A stretch of 64,000 nucleotides of DNA from Natronosporangium hydrolyticum (GCF_016925615.1 NZ_CP070499.1:5394001-5458000); one strand, 5' to 3'. Shown: positions 44,021 to 53,936, numbered from the stretch's first letter. A program made the numbers and translations. Notes: generated from the sequence alone by a model not told the origin.

Positions 44021-44646
44021 TGCGCAACATCGCCATCCCGCTCTACCCGCGGTTCACCGCCCTCGATGTGGTCGGGCCCTACACCGTGCTGGCGTTCGCC
44101 CCGGAGTGCAAGGTGAGCTTCGTCGCCGCGGAGCGGGTCCCGGTCAGCGACGACCGGGGCACGCTGTCGCTGACCGCCAACGCCACGTACGCCGAGGTGT
44201 CCCACCCTGATGTGGTGCTGGTCCCGGGTGGTCCGGGGACGATCGAGGCCCTGGCCGACCAGCAGCTGATCGGTTGGCTCCAGGGTGTACACCAGCACAC
44301 CCAGTGGACCACGTCGGTATGCAGCGGCTCCTTCCTGTTGGCCGCCGCCGGGCTGTTGCCAGGGGTACGGGCCACCAGCCACTGGGGATGGCGGGAGCGG
44401 CTGGCCGATTTCGGCGCCGTCCCGGTCGAGGAGCGGGTGGTCTTCGACGGCCGGATCGTCACCGCCGCCGGGGTCTCCGCCGGTATCGACATGGCGCTCG
44501 CCCTCCTGGCCGAGCTTCACGACCCCACCATCGCCCAGGCGGTACAGCTGGCGATCGAGTACGACCCGCAGCCACCTTTCGGCGCCGGCTCCCCGGCCAC
44601 CGCCCCGGCCGGCATGACCGACGCCGCCCTGGCGCTCATTCGCTAG
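44020..44646 (+). CDS. DJ-1/PfpI family protein
   Basis: A 208-residue single-domain protein: IPLYPRFTALDVVGPYTVLA at the start, VLVPGGPGTIEALADQQL, and TSVCSGSFLLAAAGLLPG with the Cys nucleophile, then ATSHWGWRERLADFG. Relatives include isonitrile hydratases and glyoxalases; the exact reaction is not evident. The ATG overlaps the regulator's stop (TGATG), with GGAGG just upstream, so translation is coupled. Confidence 0.85.
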   Translation: MRNIAIPLYPRFTALDVVGPYTVLAFAPECKVSFVAAERVPVSDDRGTLSLTANATYAEVSHPDVVLVPGGPGTIEALADQQLIGWLQGVHQHTQWTTSVCSGSFLLAAAGLLPGVRATSHWGWRERLADFGAVPVEERVVFDGRIVTAAGVSAGIDMALALLAELHDPTIAQAVQLAIEYDPQPPFGAGSPATAPAGMTDAALALIR

Positions 44647-44748
44647 CGCCCACCGGAGGTGAACCGGATCCCACGCCGGCGGAGACTCACCAGCTCCCAC
44701 CCTGCCAACCCGGTGACGGTTGCCGCGCCGCTGACCGCTCGAACCCCT

Positions 44749-44761
44749 GTACTAGTTGTAC
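44749..44761. promoter_or_regulatory. Candidate operator of the MFS/TetR pair
   Basis: GTACTAGTTGTAC is a short palindrome about 40 bp upstream of the MFS start, next to ACTA...TAGT half-sites. It is a plausible TetR operator in the promoter; no experimental consensus supports it. Confidence 0.4.
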
Positions 44762-44799
44762 GATAGTCCAAGTAACTGCCTGATGGGGGGAGAGCTGCT

Positions 44800-46329
44800 G
44801 TGTCGGATGTCCAGGTGGCGCGCGCGGGAGCGCGAGAGTGGGCAGGCCTGGGGTTGTTGGCGCTGCCGACGATGCTCCTCGGCCTGGATGTAACCGTGCT
44901 CTACCTGGTGCTGCCAAATCTGGCGGCGGCGCTGGACCCGTCGGCTACCCAGACCCTGTGGATCATGGATGCCTACGGCTTCCTCATCGCCGGATTCCTC
45001 ATCACCATGGGCACCCTGGGCGACCGGATCGGCCGCCGCCGACTGCTGTCGATCGGAATGGCCGCCTTCGCCGTCGTCTCCGTCCTCGCCGCCTTCGCCC
45101 CCAGCGCCGAACTGCTGATTCTCTATCGCGCCCTGCTGGGTGTGGCGGGGGCGACGCTGATGCCCTCGACGCTGTCCCTGATCTCGAACATGTTCGCCGA
45201 CGTACGCCAGCGGGCGGTGGCGATCGGGGTGTGGGCCACCATGTTCGCGCTCGGCATGGCCGCCGGGCCGGTCGTCGGTGGTGCGCTGGTCGACACCTTC
45301 TGGTGGGGGGCGGCGTTCCTGATCGCCGTACCGATCGCCGTGGTCGTACTGGCCGGTTCGCGGACCCTGCTGCCGGAGTACGCGGACCCCCGAGCGGGGC
45401 GGTTGGACCTGGCCAGCGTCGCCCTCTCGCTCGCGGCGATCCTGTCGGTGGTCTACGCCATCAAGCACACGGCCGCCCACGGGGCGACCGTCAGCGCCGT
45501 CGTGCTGCTCGCCACCGGCATCGCCGCCGGGGTGGTGTTCGTGCGCCGGCAGCGACGCCTCCCCTCGCCGCTGCTAGAGGTCAGGTTGTTCCGCAACCGG
45601 GCCTTCTCCGCGGCGCTGGCCGTGCTGTTGATCGGGCTGGTCGGGGTGGGCGGAACCATGTACCTGGTAACCCAGTACCTCCAGCTCGTTGAAGGGCTCA
45701 CGCCGTTCGTGGCCGGTCTGTGGATGGGCCCACCCGCACTGGCGATGCTCGTCGCCGCCATCGGCGCGCCGTTGCTCGCCCGCCGGGTGCGTCCAGGTCT
45801 GGTCATGGCGGGCACGCTGGGGCTGTCGCTGCTCGGATACGCGGCGCTGGCCACCGCGGACACCGGCGACGCGCCCCGGGTGGTGGCTGGTTTCGCGCTG
45901 ATCTATCTAGGCCTCGGGGCGATCGCGGCGCTCGGCACCGACATGGTCGTCGGTGCCGCGCCCGCGTCCCAGTCCGGCTCCGCCGCGGCGATGTCCGAGA
46001 CGGTGCAGGAACTGGGCGTCGCCGTCGGCGTCGCGCTGCTCGGCAGTCTCGCCACCGCCCTTTACACCGCCCGCATGGTCGCCCCCGCCGGCGTCTCCCC
46101 TGAGGTCGCCGACCGGGTCACCGGCAGCCTCTCCGGCGCCCTCTCAGCCGCCGACCAACTGCCCCCACAGACCGTCCCCGCCGCCCAGGAGGCCTTCCTC
46201 GCCGGTGTGAACATCGCCTCCGCCGTCGCCGGGGCGGCCATCCTGATCACCACGCTGCTCTGCCTGTCGGCGCTGCGGCAGGTGCGGCCGCTCGGCGCGG
46301 ACCAGGAGATCGAGCCGGCCCAGCGGTGA
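44800..46329 (+). CDS. MFS drug exporter, DHA2 (14-helix) family
   Basis: A 509-residue membrane protein with about fourteen hydrophobic segments. LDVTVLYLVLPNLAAALDPSATQTLWIMDAYGFLIAGFL is split over the first two helices as in QacA/EmrB-type exporters, and TLGDRIGRRRLLSIG is the conserved loop after helix 2. It would use proton exchange to expel toxic compounds. GTG at 44800 has GGGGGGAG upstream. A TetR gene follows 34 bp later on the same strand, the usual local repressor layout. Confidence 0.9.
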   Translation: MSDVQVARAGAREWAGLGLLALPTMLLGLDVTVLYLVLPNLAAALDPSATQTLWIMDAYGFLIAGFLITMGTLGDRIGRRRLLSIGMAAFAVVSVLAAFAPSAELLILYRALLGVAGATLMPSTLSLISNMFADVRQRAVAIGVWATMFALGMAAGPVVGGALVDTFWWGAAFLIAVPIAVVVLAGSRTLLPEYADPRAGRLDLASVALSLAAILSVVYAIKHTAAHGATVSAVVLLATGIAAGVVFVRRQRRLPSPLLEVRLFRNRAFSAALAVLLIGLVGVGGTMYLVTQYLQLVEGLTPFVAGLWMGPPALAMLVAAIGAPLLARRVRPGLVMAGTLGLSLLGYAALATADTGDAPRVVAGFALIYLGLGAIAALGTDMVVGAAPASQSGSAAAMSETVQELGVAVGVALLGSLATALYTARMVAPAGVSPEVADRVTGSLSGALSAADQLPPQTVPAAQEAFLAGVNIASAVAGAAILITTLLCLSALRQVRPLGADQEIEPAQR

Positions 46330-46363
46330 GCCGCTCGACTATCCTGGAAGCCCAGGAGGGAGC

Positions 46364-46954
46364 ATGCACCACGCCGAGAGCGAACCCGTCGACGGTCGTC
46401 GCGCCCGGGGGCAGAAGCGCCGGGCCGAGATCATCGAAGCTACCCTCGCCGTCGTCACCCGCGACGGTGCCGCCGGGGTCACCCACCGCACCGTCGCCCG
46501 ACAGGCGGGCATTACGACCAGCCTGACCACCTACTACTTCGCCACCCTCGACGATCTGCTGGTCGCGGCGCTGGCCAGCGTCGCCGACGGGTACACCGCC
46601 CGGATCCGCCACATCATCGACGACCCCGGCGACAAGCTGCGCGGGCTGGCCCAGCTGATCGGAGAGTCGGCTGGCGCCGGTCGGGAGCGAGCGCTGGCCG
46701 AGCGGGAGTTGGCCACCATGGCCGCTCGGCGACCCGCCCTGCAATCGTTGGCCCGTCGGTGGCGGGAGAACGTCGCCGACCTCGCCGCCACCCTCACCGA
46801 CGATCCCGCGGCGATCGCCGCGCTGGTCGCCGCCGCCGATGGGCTGTGCACGGCCATCCTGCTCGACAACGCACCCGCCGACCCCGACTACGTGCACCGC
46901 GTCCTCGCCCAGGCGCTCGGCGACCGCCTCGACCGGGCCGCCTCGCCCGGCTGA
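46364..46954 (+). CDS. TetR-family regulator of the MFS exporter
   Basis: The N-terminal HTH reads GAAGVTHRTVARQAGITTSLTTYYF (about 36-60), and the C-terminal domain is helical. It is downstream of the exporter and probably co-transcribed with it. The likely role is ligand-released repression of the pair. Confidence 0.85.
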   Translation: MHHAESEPVDGRRARGQKRRAEIIEATLAVVTRDGAAGVTHRTVARQAGITTSLTTYYFATLDDLLVAALASVADGYTARIRHIIDDPGDKLRGLAQLIGESAGAGRERALAERELATMAARRPALQSLARRWRENVADLAATLTDDPAAIAALVAAADGLCTAILLDNAPADPDYVHRVLAQALGDRLDRAASPG

Positions 46955-46962
46955 ACCGCGCG

Positions 46963-47562
46963 CTACTGCCCGGCCTGACGGCGCTGCGGATATATCGTCT
47001 CACCTCGGCCGAGCATTTCGACAAACTGCGCGATCCGACGGGCCCGGGTCTCGGGCCGCTTGGCGCTATGAATCCGGTGCAGGATCGCGAACCGGTTCTG
47101 GCTGGTGAGGATCTCGAACATCGCCTGCGCCGCCGGCTGCGCCGCCAGCGCCGAGGTCAGGTCGGCCGGCACCTCGATGGTGGCCGGGCCGGCATAGGCC
47201 GCTTCCCAACGGCCGTCCGCCTTCGCCCGCTCCACCTCGGCGAGCCCGGCCGGGTGCAGCCGGCCCGCCTCGGTCAACCGGGCCACCCGTTCGACGTTCT
47301 TCTTCGACCAGATGCTGCGGGCCCGGCGAGGGGTGAACCGCAGACTGCTGGTGGTCTCATCCCGGCGCCGCGCCTGGCCGTCGATCCAACCGAAGCACAG
47401 CGCCTCGTTTACCGCCTCCTCGTAGGTGAGACTGGTGGGGTCGGTAGCTCCCCCCTTTGCCAGCACCAACCACACGCCGGGGGCACGGTCATGGTGTGCC
47501 GCCAGCCACTCGCGCCACGCGGCGGCGTCAACGACGATCAGTTCCGGCAGTTGCTCAGCCAT
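46963..47562 (-). CDS. YdeI/OmpD-associated family protein
   Basis: The pattern fits the YdeI family: WREWLAAHHDRAPGVWLVLAKGG, then SLTYEEAVNEALCFGWIDGQ, RFTPRRARSIWSKKNVERV and a C-terminal AQFVEMLGRGETIYPQRR. The proteins are cytosolic and poorly characterised. ATG at 47562 (MAEQLPELIVVD) is preferred over the upstream start at 47592. Convergent with the TetR gene. Confidence 0.8.
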   Translation of the reverse strand: MAEQLPELIVVDAAAWREWLAAHHDRAPGVWLVLAKGGATDPTSLTYEEAVNEALCFGWIDGQARRRDETTSSLRFTPRRARSIWSKKNVERVARLTEAGRLHPAGLAEVERAKADGRWEAAYAGPATIEVPADLTSALAAQPAAQAMFEILTSQNRFAILHRIHSAKRPETRARRIAQFVEMLGRGETIYPQRRQAGQ

Positions 47563-47603
47563 GCCAGTCAGTGTAGGGACGGCATGGGACAACCCGGCCC
47601 AGC

Positions 47604-48326
47604 TCAGCGGGGGTCGACCGCCACGTAGACGGTATTGGCCGACTCCTGCTCAAGGAACGGGTTGCGGAAGCGCACAGTCTCCGCCTCGACGGTTGTGAAC
47701 AGGTCGGAGAGCGCAGCGGTGAACCTGGGCTCCGGCGGGTCGTCGGACCACAGCGCGAACACCCCGGCTGGCCGCAGGTGGGCGGCGAGTCGACGCAGCC
47801 CGGCCGGCCGATAGAAGTCGCCGTGGCCCGGGTGCAGCAGATGATCCGGCGAGTGGTCGATGTCTACCAGGATGGCGTCGAACTGCCGCCGGGGGCGTTT
47901 CGGGTCGAAACCATCGGCGGCGGCCATGGCAAAGAAGTCGCCCTGCACCAGCCGGCAACGGCGGTCGGTGACCAACTGCTCACCAGTCGGCAACAGCCGC
48001 CACGTGTGCCAGTCGATCACCGCTTCCAGGGCCTCGACCACCAGCAAGGTGCCGACCTTCGGCTCGGCCAGCACCGTCGCGGCGGTGCATCCGAGCCCGA
48101 GACCGCCGACGACGACATCCCAGGGACCGTCGCCGCGGATCCGGGCCAGGGCCAGCCGGGCGAGTTCCACCTCCGCCTGGGTGAACAGGCTGGACATCAG
48201 GAACTCGTCGTCGAGCTTGATCTCGTGGACCTCTCGGGCACAGGTGGGATCCCACCGGCGCCGGAGGCTGATCTCACCGATCGGGGTCTGCCGCCAGTCC
48301 AGCTCTTCGAAACGGGCACTCACCAT
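47604..48326 (-). CDS. Spermidine-synthase-like protein
   Basis: A 240-residue protein with a Rossmann methyltransferase-like core: VVVGGLGLGCTAATVLAE (cofactor loop), LLVVEALEAVIDWH, and FDAILVDIDHSPDHLLHPGHGDFY. This last segment resembles the active-site loop of spermidine-synthase-like proteins. True polyamine synthases share this fold, but many actinomycete relatives have unknown substrates. No partner S-adenosylmethionine decarboxylase is visible nearby. About 180 bp separate it from prfC, divergently. Confidence 0.75.
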   Translation of the reverse strand: MVSARFEELDWRQTPIGEISLRRRWDPTCAREVHEIKLDDEFLMSSLFTQAEVELARLALARIRGDGPWDVVVGGLGLGCTAATVLAEPKVGTLLVVEALEAVIDWHTWRLLPTGEQLVTDRRCRLVQGDFFAMAAADGFDPKRPRRQFDAILVDIDHSPDHLLHPGHGDFYRPAGLRRLAAHLRPAGVFALWSDDPPEPRFTAALSDLFTTVEAETVRFRNPFLEQESANTVYVAVDPR

Positions 48327-48504
48327 GGCAGGCGGCCCTTATCTACCACCATTCGCGCATCGTAGGCCACCTCAGCGCCCACCACCTAGCCCCGCTCCAC
48401 CCCCACCACCCCACCCGCGCGATCATGGGGCTAGGGACAGAGTCAGCGGCCGATCCGGCACCTATGTCCATGATCGGCCGAGTGGGCGGTGGGGGGAAGC
48501 GCAG

Positions 48505-50115
48505 GTGCAATCGGTGACGGCTCCGGGCCAGGCGAACATCCAGGCAGAGGCGGCCCGGCGGCGTACCTTCGCGGTGATCAGCCACCCGGACGCCGGCAAG
48601 TCCACGATCACCGAGGCGCTGGCGCTGCACGCCCGGGTGATCGGGCAGGCCGGCGCGGTCCACGGCAAGGGCGGACGCCGCGGGGTGGTGTCCGACTGGA
48701 TGGCGATGGAGCAGACCCGCGGCATCTCCATCACCTCGGCCGCGCTGCAGTTCGCGTACCGCGACGTGGTGGTCAACCTGCTCGACACCCCGGGTCACGC
48801 CGACTTCTCCGAGGACACCTACCGGGTGCTCACCGCGGTGGACTGCGCGGTCATGCTCCTCGACGCCGCCAAAGGGCTGGAGCCGCAGACTCTCAAGCTG
48901 TTTGAGGTATGCCGGCATCGGCGGATCCCGGTCGTCACCTTCATCAACAAGTGGGATCGGCCCGGCCTGGAGCCGCTGGCGCTGCTGGACGAGATCGAGA
49001 CCCGGATCGGGCTGCGGCCGACACCGTTGACCTGGCCGATCGGCCTCGCCGGGCAGTTCCACGGGGTGGTCGACCGACGCACCGGCACAGCCATCCACTT
49101 TGAACGGGCACCGGGCGGCGCCACCGCCGCCACCGAGCAGGAGCTGACCACCGACGAGGCCGCCCGCCGGTTCGGCGAGGACTGGCAACGCGCCGTCGAG
49201 GAGCTGGAACTGCTCGACCTCAGCGACGCCGACCATGATCAGGCCACCTTCACCGCCGCGACAACCACCCCGGTGCTCTTCGGCGCCGCCGTCGCCAACC
49301 TCGGGGTACGCCAACTGCTGGACACGCTGGTGGAGCTCGCGCCGGCGCCCGGCCCCCGCCCGGACGTCGCCGGTGAGCCGCGGCCGGTGGCGGCGCCGTT
49401 CGCCGGATTCGTCTTCAAGATCCAGGCGAACATGGACCCGGCTCACCGCGACCAGGTCGCGTTCGTCCGGGTCTGCTCGGGGCGCTTCGAGCGGGGTGCG
49501 CAGGTCACGAACGGCGCGACCGGCCGGCCATTCGCCACCAAGTACGCCCAGCAGCTGTTCGGCCGGGAACGCGACACCGCCGACTACGCCTACCCGGGTG
49601 ACGTGGTGGGGCTGGTCAACGCCACCGCGCTGGGCATCGGCGACACCCTCTACAGTGATCGGCCGGTGGAGTTCCCGCCGCTGCCGTCGTTCGCGCCGGA
49701 GCATTTCGCGACGATCCAGACCAGCGACACCTCGAAGTTCAAGCGGTTCCGGCGGGGCGTAGCCCAGCTGGACGCCGAGGGCATCGTGCAGGTGCTGCGA
49801 TCGGAGGCTCGGGGCGACGCCGCCCCGGTGCTCGCCGCGGTCGGTCCAATGCAGTTCGAGGTCGCCACCCACCGGTTGGCGGCCGAGTTCGGCGTACCCA
49901 CCACTGTGGACCATCTACCTTACCAGTATGTCCGCCGTACCGATCCGGCTGGGCAGGAGGCGCTGAGCCGGGTCCGCGGCATCGAGGTGCTCACCCGGGT
50001 ACGCGACGGGGCGCTGCTGGCGCTCTTCCCGAACCGGTGGCGGCTGGACATGATCGCTCGGGAGAATCCCACGGTACGGCTGGACCCGCTACTCGCCGAC
50101 GCCGACGACCGGTGA
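48505..50115 (+). CDS. prfC: Peptide chain release factor 3
   Basis: A 536-residue translational GTPase. G1 is SHPDAGKSTITEAL, the switch region is SDWMAMEQTRGISITSAAL, G3 is LLDTPGHADFSEDTYRVL, and G4 is FINKWDRPG. RF3-specific domains follow, with FKIQANMDPAHRDQVAFVRV and SDTSKFKRFRRGVAQLDAEG. RF3 removes RF1/RF2 from the ribosome after termination. GTG at 48505, after GGGGGGAAGC, gives the usual N-terminus; the open frame upstream is not coding. The stop lies in the first unit of an unusual tandem repeat. Confidence 0.95.
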   Translation: MQSVTAPGQANIQAEAARRRTFAVISHPDAGKSTITEALALHARVIGQAGAVHGKGGRRGVVSDWMAMEQTRGISITSAALQFAYRDVVVNLLDTPGHADFSEDTYRVLTAVDCAVMLLDAAKGLEPQTLKLFEVCRHRRIPVVTFINKWDRPGLEPLALLDEIETRIGLRPTPLTWPIGLAGQFHGVVDRRTGTAIHFERAPGGATAATEQELTTDEAARRFGEDWQRAVEELELLDLSDADHDQATFTAATTTPVLFGAAVANLGVRQLLDTLVELAPAPGPRPDVAGEPRPVAAPFAGFVFKIQANMDPAHRDQVAFVRVCSGRFERGAQVTNGATGRPFATKYAQQLFGRERDTADYAYPGDVVGLVNATALGIGDTLYSDRPVEFPPLPSFAPEHFATIQTSDTSKFKRFRRGVAQLDAEGIVQVLRSEARGDAAPVLAAVGPMQFEVATHRLAAEFGVPTTVDHLPYQYVRRTDPAGQEALSRVRGIEVLTRVRDGALLALFPNRWRLDMIARENPTVRLDPLLADADDR

Positions 50116-50176
50116 CGGGTGACCGGTGACGGGTGACCGGTGACGGGTGACCGGTGACGGGTGACCGGTGACGGGT
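50111..50176. repeat. 14-bp tandem repeat overlapping the prfC stop codon
   Basis: GGTGACGGGTGACC repeated 4.7 times without a mismatch (units start at 50111, 50125, 50139, 50153 and 50167). TGA occurs every 7 bases, so TGA codons fall in all three frames. The prfC stop is the first of them. No gene runs into the array from the other side. It may be a slippage-born repeat, or a backup stop region. Confidence 0.9.
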
Positions 50177-50335
50177 TCGACAGATTCGGCAGCCGACCTC
50201 GGCCGGTCTGCGCAAGCGGCTGGGCGGGAGTGCGTACGCTATGGGCTGACCTTGGCGGATTGCGGACCAGGCGACGCCGGGTGTGACGGTTCTGGCCTCC
50301 ATCTGGGTTGTATGCCTGGTTGAGGAGGTACCGGC

Positions 50336-53300
50336 TTGTCCAACCAGTTTGTGCACCTGCACGTACACACCGAGTTCTCGATCCTCGACGGTGCGGCGCG
50401 GATCAACGACATGATGACCGAGGTGCAGCGGCTGGGGATGCCGGCGGTGGCGATCACCGACCACGGCAACATGCACGGGGCCAACGCCTTCTACAAAGCC
50501 GCCACCGCCGCCGGGGTCACCCCGGTGATCGGCATTGAGGCGTACCTCGCCCCGGACTCCCGGTTCCACAAGAAGCCGGTGCGTTGGGGGCGGCCGGAGC
50601 AGAAGGACGACGACGTCTCCGGCGGTGGCCGTTACACCCACGCCACCCTGTGGGCGACGAACAAAACCGGCCTGCACAACCTCTTCGCGCTGACCTCCCG
50701 GGCGTCGCTGGAGGGCCAGTACGGCAAGCCGCGGATGGACGCCGAACTGCTCTCCGAGTACGCGGGTGGGCTGGTGGCGACCACCGGCTGCCCCTCCGGG
50801 GAGGTGCAGACCCGGCTGCGGCTGGGCCAGGAGGAGGAGGCCCTCGCCGCCGCCGCCCGCTACCAGGACATCTTCGGCAAGGAAAACTACTTCCTGGAGC
50901 TGATGGACCACGGCCTGGATATCGAGACCCGGGTCCGCTCCGGGTTGCTCGACATCTCCCGCAAGCTCGGCATCCCGCCGGTGGTCACCAACGACTCCCA
51001 CTACACCCAGGAAGACCAGGCCAGCGCCCACGACGCGCTGCTCTGCGTGCAGACCAACGCCCGGATCACCGACACCAAACGGATGCGCTTCGGCGGCTCC
51101 GGCTACTACCTGAAGTCGCCCGCCGAGATGTACGGCGTCGACGGCTCCGACGCCTGGCTGGAGGGGTGCCGCAACACCCTGGTGATCGCCGAGCGGGTCG
51201 AGACCGAGGGGATGTTCGCCTACCACGACCTGATGCCCCGGTTCCCCACCCCGGAGGGTGAGACCGAGGAGAGCCTGTTCACCAAGGAGGTCTGGGCGGG
51301 GATGGCCCGCCGTTACCCCGGCGGCATCCCGGAGGACCGGCGGGCCCAGTGCCAGTACGAGGTCGAGGTCATCAGCTCGATGGGGTTCCCCGCCTACTTC
51401 CTGGTGGTGGCCGACTTCATCCGGTGGTCGCGGGAGAACGACATCTCGGTCGGCCCCGGCCGCGGCTCCGCCGCCGGCAGCATCGTCGCCTACGCGCTGG
51501 GCATCACCGACCTGGACCCGCTCACCCACGGTCTGATCTTCGAGCGGTTCATCAACCCGGAGCGGGTCGAGCGCCCCGACATCGATGTCGACTTCGACGA
51601 GCGTGGGCGGGCCGCGGTGATCCGCTACGTCACCGAGAAGTACGGCGACGACCGGGTGGCCCAGATCGCCACCTACGGCACGATCAAGGCGAAGGCCGCG
51701 ATCAAGGACGCCTCCCGGGTGCTCGGCTACCCGTACGCGCTCGGCGACCGGATCACCAAGGCGATGCCGCCGGCGGTGATGGGTAAAGACATCCCGCTCT
51801 CGGCGGTCACCGACTCCGGCCACCCCCGTTACCACGAGGCGACCGAGGTCCGGGCGCTGGTCGACTCCGAGCCCGACGTCGCCAAGGTCTTCGACATCGC
51901 CCGCGGCCTGGAGGGGCTGGTCCGGCAGACCGGGGTGCACGCCGCCGGGGTCATCATGTCCGCGGAGCCGCTGATCGAACACATCCCGCTGATGAAGCGG
52001 GAAGACGACGGCGCCATCATCACCCAGTTCGACTACCCCACCTGTGAGTCGCTCGGACTCATCAAGATGGACTTCCTGGGGCTGCGTAACCTGACCATCC
52101 TCGCCGAAGGTCTGCGTAACGTCGAACGCAGCACCGGCCGCAGGATCGACCTGGATTCGCTGGGCCTCGACGACCGCCCCACCTACGAGCTACTCGGCCG
52201 CGGGGAGACGCTCGGGGTCTTCCAGCTCGACGGCGGCCCGATGCGGTCACTGCTGAAGATGATGCGGCCGGACAACTTCGAGGACATCTCGGCCGCCATC
52301 GCGCTCTACCGGCCCGGCCCGATGGGCGCCAACAGCCACATCAACTACGCGCTGCGCAAGACCGGCCAGCAGGAAGTGGTGCCGATCCACCCGCACCTCG
52401 CCGAGGCGCTGGAGGAGGTGCTCGGCCCCACCCACGGCCTGATCGTCTATCAGGAGCAGGTGATGGCGATCGCGCAGAAGTTGGCCGGCTACACCATGGG
52501 GCAAGCCGACAACCTGCGTAAGGCCATGGGCAAGAAGAAAAAAGACGTGCTCGACAAGCAGGTCGTCTTCTTCCGGGACGGGATGCGGGAACGCGGCTTC
52601 TCCGACGAGTCGATCCAGACCCTGTGGGACATCCTGCTGCCCTTCGCCGACTACGCCTTCAACAAGGCCCACTCGGCCGCGTACGGCCTGATCGCGTACT
52701 GGACCGCCTACCTGAAGGCCAACTATCCGGCCGAATACATGGCGGCGCTGCTCACCTCGGTCAGCGACGACAAGGACCGGATGGCGCTCTATCTCGGCGA
52801 ATGCCGCCGGATGGGGGTGAAGGTGCTGCCCCCCGACGTCAACGAGTCAGAGGGTCCGTTCAAACCGGTCGACGGCAACATCCGGTTCGGCCTGCACGCG
52901 GTCCGTAACGTCGGCACCAACGTGGTGCGTTCGATCATCGAGACCCGGAAGGCGAAGGAGGCGTTCACCTCGTTCGCCGACTTCCTCGCCAAGGGTGAGC
53001 TGGTGGTGTGCAACAAACGCACCATCGAGTCGCTGATCAAGGCCGGTGCCTTCGACTCGCTCGGGCACACCCGGCGCGGCCTGGTCGAGGTGCACGAGGC
53101 CGCGGTCGAGGACGCCCACCACATCAAACGCCGGGAGGCGGAGGGGCAGTTCTCGCTCTTCGACGACCTGGTGCAGGCCGACGAGCCGGCGGCCGGGTTG
53201 ACGCTGACGGTGCCGGAGCACGAGTGGGAGAGCAAGACCCTGCTCGACTTCGAACGGGAGATGCTGGGCCTCTACGTCTCCTCGCACCCGCTCGCCGGCG

Positions 53301-53872
53301 CCGAGCACCTGCTCCGCCGCAACTGTGAACAGGCGATCACCCAGATCGAGGACGACGAGCTGCCCGACGGGGCGCACGTCACCCTGGCCGGGATGATCGT
53401 CGGCCTGAACCGGCGGGTGACCAAGCAGGGCAAGCTGTGGGCCTCGGCCAGCCTGGAGGACCTGGACGGCGCGATCGAGGTGCTCTTCTTCCCCAGCACC
53501 TACGACGCGGTCTCGGACCAGCTCGCCGACGATCTGGTGGTGGCGCTCAAGGGCAAGGTCAACCGGCGCGACAGCGGCAGTGTCTCGGTGGTGGCGCACG
53601 ACCTGGCGGTGCTGGACACCAGCGCGGTGGCGGCGGCCGGTGGCCGGCCGGTCACCATCCGGATGAAGGACTCCGCGGTCACCGAGGGCGCCGTGGAACG
53701 GCTCCGGGAGGTCCTGGTGCAGCATCAGGGCGACACCGAGGTCCGGCTGGAGCTGCGGTACACCGGCAACCGGCAGCCGGAGCTGTTGAAGCTGCCCCGT
53801 TACCGGGTGCAGGTCTCACCGGCGCTGATGGCCGACCTGAAGGCGCTGGTCGGCTCCGGCAGCGTGTTGTAG
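50336..53872 (+). CDS. dnaE: DNA polymerase III alpha subunit
   Basis: A 1178-residue C-family polymerase. PHP domain at the N-terminus (FVHLHVHTEFSILDGAARI), then the palm with VGPGRGSAAGSIVAYALGI and DIDVDFDERGR (the catalytic aspartates), fingers with YRPGPMGANSHINYAL, helix-hairpin-helix and an OB fold (VTLAGMIVGLNRRVTKQG). No intein is visible; length is normal. The start is TTG at 50336, supported by GAGGAGG at 50322-50328. It is the main replicative polymerase of the cell. Confidence 0.97.
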   Translation: MSNQFVHLHVHTEFSILDGAARINDMMTEVQRLGMPAVAITDHGNMHGANAFYKAATAAGVTPVIGIEAYLAPDSRFHKKPVRWGRPEQKDDDVSGGGRYTHATLWATNKTGLHNLFALTSRASLEGQYGKPRMDAELLSEYAGGLVATTGCPSGEVQTRLRLGQEEEALAAAARYQDIFGKENYFLELMDHGLDIETRVRSGLLDISRKLGIPPVVTNDSHYTQEDQASAHDALLCVQTNARITDTKRMRFGGSGYYLKSPAEMYGVDGSDAWLEGCRNTLVIAERVETEGMFAYHDLMPRFPTPEGETEESLFTKEVWAGMARRYPGGIPEDRRAQCQYEVEVISSMGFPAYFLVVADFIRWSRENDISVGPGRGSAAGSIVAYALGITDLDPLTHGLIFERFINPERVERPDIDVDFDERGRAAVIRYVTEKYGDDRVAQIATYGTIKAKAAIKDASRVLGYPYALGDRITKAMPPAVMGKDIPLSAVTDSGHPRYHEATEVRALVDSEPDVAKVFDIARGLEGLVRQTGVHAAGVIMSAEPLIEHIPLMKREDDGAIITQFDYPTCESLGLIKMDFLGLRNLTILAEGLRNVERSTGRRIDLDSLGLDDRPTYELLGRGETLGVFQLDGGPMRSLLKMMRPDNFEDISAAIALYRPGPMGANSHINYALRKTGQQEVVPIHPHLAEALEEVLGPTHGLIVYQEQVMAIAQKLAGYTMGQADNLRKAMGKKKKDVLDKQVVFFRDGMRERGFSDESIQTLWDILLPFADYAFNKAHSAAYGLIAYWTAYLKANYPAEYMAALLTSVSDDKDRMALYLGECRRMGVKVLPPDVNESEGPFKPVDGNIRFGLHAVRNVGTNVVRSIIETRKAKEAFTSFADFLAKGELVVCNKRTIESLIKAGAFDSLGHTRRGLVEVHEAAVEDAHHIKRREAEGQFSLFDDLVQADEPAAGLTLTVPEHEWESKTLLDFEREMLGLYVSSHPLAGAEHLLRRNCEQAITQIEDDELPDGAHVTLAGMIVGLNRRVTKQGKLWASASLEDLDGAIEVLFFPSTYDAVSDQLADDLVVALKGKVNRRDSGSVSVVAHDLAVLDTSAVAAAGGRPVTIRMKDSAVTEGAVERLREVLVQHQGDTEVRLELRYTGNRQPELLKLPRYRVQVSPALMADLKALVGSGSVL

Positions 53873-53886
53873 AGCGGTGACGTGAT

Positions 53887-53921
53887 GGTGGGGCCGGCCG
53901 AGACCCCGGGCCGACCCCACC
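53887..53921. terminator. Bidirectional hairpin between dnaE and the S8 protease gene
   Basis: GGTGGGG and CCCCACC close a stem that continues, after one mismatch, through a GGCC/GGCC core. It lies between two convergent genes and probably terminates both. Confidence 0.7.
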
Positions 53922-53936
53922 ACCCCCGTCGCGAAT

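Noticed and set aside
50111-50176. CRISPR array
   Set aside because: Units are 14 bp, directly adjacent and without spacers; no cas genes are in the window.
50177-50335. Riboswitch or structured leader before dnaE
   Set aside because: I see no recognisable conserved structure, only a good ribosome site before the TTG start.
49991-51982. 663-residue minus-strand open frame over prfC/dnaE
   Set aside because: Antisense shadow of dnaE; part of it is only the translated 14-bp repeat.
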